From Caldicoprobacter oshimai DSM 21659 (GTDB taxonomy: Bacteria > Bacillota > Clostridia > Caldicoprobacterales > Caldicoprobacteraceae): a stretch of DNA of 64,000 nucleotides. The notes beneath the pieces are model-generated. The model was not told the DNA's origin, searched no databases, and saw only the letters and a program-made list of their open reading frames with translations. The stretch is from positions 310,001 to 374,000 of the forward strand of contig JAGB01000003.1 of NCBI GenBank assembly GCA_000526435.1. The letters run 5' to 3'. Within the stretch, counting starts at the first letter, position 1. Every line of letters starts with the position of its first letter. Below are positions 61,379 to 64,000 of the stretch, piece by piece. The translations under genes were made by a program, and so were the position numbers.

Positions 61379-61966
61379 CTATACGGAATACAATATAACT
61401 CCCAGCACTCCTGACAGCACAATGAGAAGAATTGGATGAATCTTGTACTTTAAGCTCGCTATTATGGCAACAACGAATATCAGCACAGCCCGCCAGTTAA
61501 CCATCTTCAAAACATTGCGAATGTCCGCAAATATGCAGACGCTCCCGCTGGGCGTCATAAAAAATGTGGCACGGGCTATCAAAAAGGCAGACGATGCTAT
61601 AAGCCCTATAACCGCAGGCCGCAATCCATACAGCGCATACTGAAGCAGCGGCTGATCCTTAAAGCGCGCAGAGTACTTGGCCACCAGCGTAACTATTATA
61701 AACGACGGCAGCACCACTCCCACGGTAGCAAAAGTAGCACCAGGTATACCGCCAGTTTTGACGCCGACGAATGTGGCGGCATTGATGGCAAAAGGCCCTG
61801 GTGTCATCTCTGAAATGGCTATTATGTCGATTGTCTCTTTAAATGTAAGCCAGCCATGCCTCACTATTTCCTGCTGAATGAGAGGAATCATGGCATATCC
61901 CCCACCAATGGTAAACAGCCCTATTTTGAAGAACGTTACAAGCAGCTCCAGATACAGCTTGTACAT
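61379..61966 (-). CDS. Chromate transporter-family protein, half size, second of a pair
   Basis: 195 residues, about six membrane segments, one Chromate_transp domain starting LLVTFFKIGLFTIGGGYAMIPLIQQEIV and including SEMTPGPFAINAATFVG, the conserved TPGP motif. It is one half of what is a single ChrA in proteobacteria; here the two halves are separate genes four bp apart (61966 and 61970). Together they should form a heterodimeric antiporter for chromate or, more likely naturally, sulfate or another oxyanion. Substrate is not shown. Confidence 0.9.
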   Translation of the reverse strand: MYKLYLELLVTFFKIGLFTIGGGYAMIPLIQQEIVRHGWLTFKETIDIIAISEMTPGPFAINAATFVGVKTGGIPGATFATVGVVLPSFIIVTLVAKYSARFKDQPLLQYALYGLRPAVIGLIASSAFLIARATFFMTPSGSVCIFADIRNVLKMVNWRAVLIFVVAIIASLKYKIHPILLIVLSGVLGVILYSV

Positions 61967-61969
61967 GCT

Positions 61970-62533
61970 TCATGCTTCCTTTCTCTTCTTCATGTAGCTT
62001 ATAATTATACCCGCTGCAGCCGATGCCAAAAGTACGTATATGGCACTTATGTTGGTTAAACACATAATGGCAAACACAATACCCGCAATTGTCCATCCAT
62101 AATCATCCTTTATGCTGGGCTTTATAAGCTGAAACAGCGCTGTTATTATAAGCGCCACCACACCTGCGTTGATCCCTTCAAAGGCCCTTGCGACTACCGG
62201 TATATTTTTAAAACTCGAAAAGAAAAGCGCTATGGCAGAGATGACAATAAATGAAGGCAGCACAACCCCCACAGCAGAGGCCACCGCCCCCCATATGCCG
62301 GCTATGCGGTACCCGACAAATATGGCAGAATTCACCGCAATTACCCCCGGGACGGACTGCACCATGGCAAATATATCAACGATTTCCTCTTCTTCAATCC
62401 AGTGATTGCTGTCCACAATCTCCCTTTTGATGAAGGGAATCATGGCAAGTCCGCCGCCAAAGGTGAAGGCTCCTATGCGAAAAAACACAAAAAACAGCTT
62501 CCGTATCTTCTTCAACTTATCTCCTTTATCCAT
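61970..62533 (-). CDS. Chromate transporter-family protein, half size, first of a pair
   Basis: 187 residues, homologous to its neighbour but only in the common fold: KLFFVFFRIGAFTFGGGLAMI and MVQSVPGVIAVNSAIFVGYR, where the family TPGP appears as VPGV. The C-terminal end is basic (SYMKKRKEA). A pair of opposite topologies is expected for short-chain ChrA systems. ATG at 62533 follows GGAG. First gene of the two-gene operon, divergent from the glycerol-1-phosphate dehydrogenase gene. Confidence 0.9.
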   Translation of the reverse strand: MDKGDKLKKIRKLFFVFFRIGAFTFGGGLAMIPFIKREIVDSNHWIEEEEIVDIFAMVQSVPGVIAVNSAIFVGYRIAGIWGAVASAVGVVLPSFIVISAIALFFSSFKNIPVVARAFEGINAGVVALIITALFQLIKPSIKDDYGWTIAGIVFAIMCLTNISAIYVLLASAAAGIIISYMKKRKEA

Positions 62534-62745
62534 ATTGACCTTAACTCCTTTTGTATATTGTTATTTGTTTATTATAGCAGTGCATATGGTTATTTTCAAG
62601 CAAAACGGCATCCTGCTTCTGTCAAAAAATTGAAAATATTATTGGCTGTCTTCCAGCTTTTAAAAGTTTACTTGTAATATGCAATATAGTGTTGTAAAAT
62701 GGATTTGATCTACTAAAAATAAACATCAGAAAGGGCGAATCCAAA

Positions 62746-64000
62746 ATGTCCATACTATCATCCTACAAAGACATGTTTGGCTCTTCATTTTACTGTGAAT
62801 GCGGCAGACAGCACACAGTACCTCTAAAACATGTGGTCATAAAACAAAACGCTGAAAAAGAGATTCCTCCAATCCTCGGTAGAGAAAATCTGGGAAAGCG
62901 CGGCCTGATGGTGTGTGACGACAATACCTGGGAATTGGCAGGCAGGCACATAGCCCAAACGGTGTCCTATTACGGGTACTCTATAAAAGCATGCATACTT
63001 ACTCAAAAGCCCATAGTAAAACCCGACGAAAAAGCCATTACGCAAATACTGCTGGAATTTGAGCCCTCAATGGATTTCTTGATAGCAGTAGGCTCCGGCA
63101 CCATCAATGACTTAACGCGTTTCATAAGCCACAGGACAGGCAAGCCCTATATCGTATTTGCCACCGCCCCTTCAATGGATGGTTACGCTTCCACCGTGTC
63201 CCCTCTCCTCATAAACGGATTCAAGCGTACATATATCACAGTTCATCCACTTGCCATAATAGCCGACATCGATATGCTGTGCTCGGCTCCGGCCGATATG
63301 ATATTGGCAGGATTTGGCGATATACTGGGCAAGGTTACCTCCCTGGCTGATTGGCAGCTGGGCATCATCCTGGCACAGGAAAGACTTTGTCCTACGGCTA
63401 AAAACATGGTCAAAAGCGCTATGGAAGAGGTGATCTCCAGAGCATCCGAAATAGGTCAAAGGGAGCCTGAAGGCATACAGTCCCTGATGGAAGCCCTCAT
63501 CGTATCGGGCATAGCCATGATGCTGGTGGGCAACTCCCGGCCGGCTTCTGGCAGCGAACACCACATATCCCACTATATTGAGATGAAATATTTTATGGAA
63601 GAGCGCCAGCCGCTTCTGCACGGCACAAAGGTCGGCCTGGCCGCGCTTTATACGGTGGCATTATACAACCAACTGGCATCCTTGGATCCCGAAAACATAG
63701 ACATACCGCAGCTAATGAGAACAAGAATTTCGTACGAAGAATGGTGCCAGAAGATAAAAAAAGCGTTCGGGCCCATTGCTCAAGAGGTAATAGACTCCAA
63801 CAACAGGCAAAACTGGGATGCAGCATTTTATGAACGCAGGCTACACGACATCAAAGAAAAATGGGAAACTCACCTTAAACCGTTGCTCTCATCAGTACCC
63901 CAACTCGATATGGTAAAGGAATGGCTGCACAAGGCAAGAGCTAATTTTACCCCCCAGGCCCTGGGTATAGAACAAAACCTGGTCGAGGAAGCCCTGCTTT
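62746..64000 (+). CDS. sn-glycerol-1-phosphate dehydrogenase (AraM/EgsA), partial
   Basis: At least 418 residues, open at the right edge. ATG at 62746 follows AAAGGGCG. The iron-ADH/dehydroquinate synthase-like fold is clear: NAD-binding AVGSGTINDLTRFISHRTG as GSGTINDLTRF (about 116-126), FATAPSMDGYAS, metal-site Asp in AGFGDILGK, and metal histidines in SGSEHHISHYIEM and HGTKVGLAAL. Bacterial AraM makes sn-glycerol-1-phosphate from dihydroxyacetone phosphate with NADH and a divalent metal, feeding ether or heptaprenylglyceryl lipids. In several Firmicutes it lies with arabinose genes; the right-hand neighbour is outside the window. The protein is long enough to be nearly complete. Confidence 0.93.
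   Translation, partial: MSILSSYKDMFGSSFYCECGRQHTVPLKHVVIKQNAEKEIPPILGRENLGKRGLMVCDDNTWELAGRHIAQTVSYYGYSIKACILTQKPIVKPDEKAITQILLEFEPSMDFLIAVGSGTINDLTRFISHRTGKPYIVFATAPSMDGYASTVSPLLINGFKRTYITVHPLAIIADIDMLCSAPADMILAGFGDILGKVTSLADWQLGIILAQERLCPTAKNMVKSAMEEVISRASEIGQREPEGIQSLMEALIVSGIAMMLVGNSRPASGSEHHISHYIEMKYFMEERQPLLHGTKVGLAALYTVALYNQLASLDPENIDIPQLMRTRISYEEWCQKIKKAFGPIAQEVIDSNNRQNWDAAFYERRLHDIKEKWETHLKPLLSSVPQLDMVKEWLHKARANFTPQALGIEQNLVEEALL

Overview
The window looks like chromosome of a low-to-mid GC, probably thermophilic, spore-former-type Clostridia (Firmicutes). Grounds: the ctsR-mcsA-mcsB-clpC-radA-yacL-ispD-ispF-cysE-cysS gene order, a two-subunit glycine decarboxylase, GTP-type PEP carboxykinase, T-box and ydaO-type riboswitches, AGGAGG-type ribosome binding sites, sigma-A-like promoters, and a CRISPR repeat ending in ATTGAAAC as seen in thermophilic Clostridia. 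I cannot name the species.

Layout. 1-5125: a large CRISPR array (77 repeats visible, running off the left edge), read from the minus strand, with its leader at about 5126-5365. No cas gene is visible. 5366-6830: an IS30-family element whose transposase is broken by one extra base. 6872-9095: an MFS transporter, a small zinc-ribbon protein, and an XRE regulator with a decayed membrane-protein partner. 9185-10936: serS followed by two serine tRNA genes. 11122-16456: niaR, a polysaccharide deacetylase, pckG, and an RlmL-type methyltransferase interrupted by an in-frame amber codon. 16932-21381: the glycine cleavage operon gcvT-gcvH-gcvPA-gcvPB. 21630-24753: transporter, hypothetical protein, acyl-CoA thioesterase and GNAT genes. 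24795-25028: a glycoside hydrolase remnant fused to a solitary IS30 end. 25067-29593: a one-carbon and methionine pair (bifunctional homocysteine methyltransferase/MetF and a MetH without activation domain). 29894-34766: cysS and cysE under a T-box, a DUF1002 protein, and ispF/ispD. 34988-46179: yacL, carD, radA, a membrane-anchored propeller-like protein, an AT-rich MFS gene, and the clpC-mcsB-mcsA-ctsR heat-shock operon with a CtsR box. 46507-51782: sugar isomerase, Gfo/Idh oxidoreductase and a GH2 beta-galactosidase, the last flanked by IS605-type right-end relics. 51890-53500: an internally deleted TnpB element beside an IS200/IS605 element with apparently intact tnpA and truncated tnpB. 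53572-54592: rpsF-ssb-rpsR. 54750-61201: a five-gene peptide ABC transporter operon preceded by a c-di-AMP riboswitch. 61379-62533: paired half-size chromate transporters. 62746 to the end: a partial sn-glycerol-1-phosphate dehydrogenase.

Most genes are housekeeping. They serve translation, proteostasis, isoprenoid, cysteine, methionine and one-carbon metabolism, plus plant-sugar and peptide uptake. The most unusual material is the CRISPR leader with its long dyad next to an IS30 insertion, the cluster of TnpB-derived relics around lacZ, the c-di-AMP riboswitch ahead of a peptide transporter in a chromosome segment that lacks disA at its usual position, and several recently broken genes.
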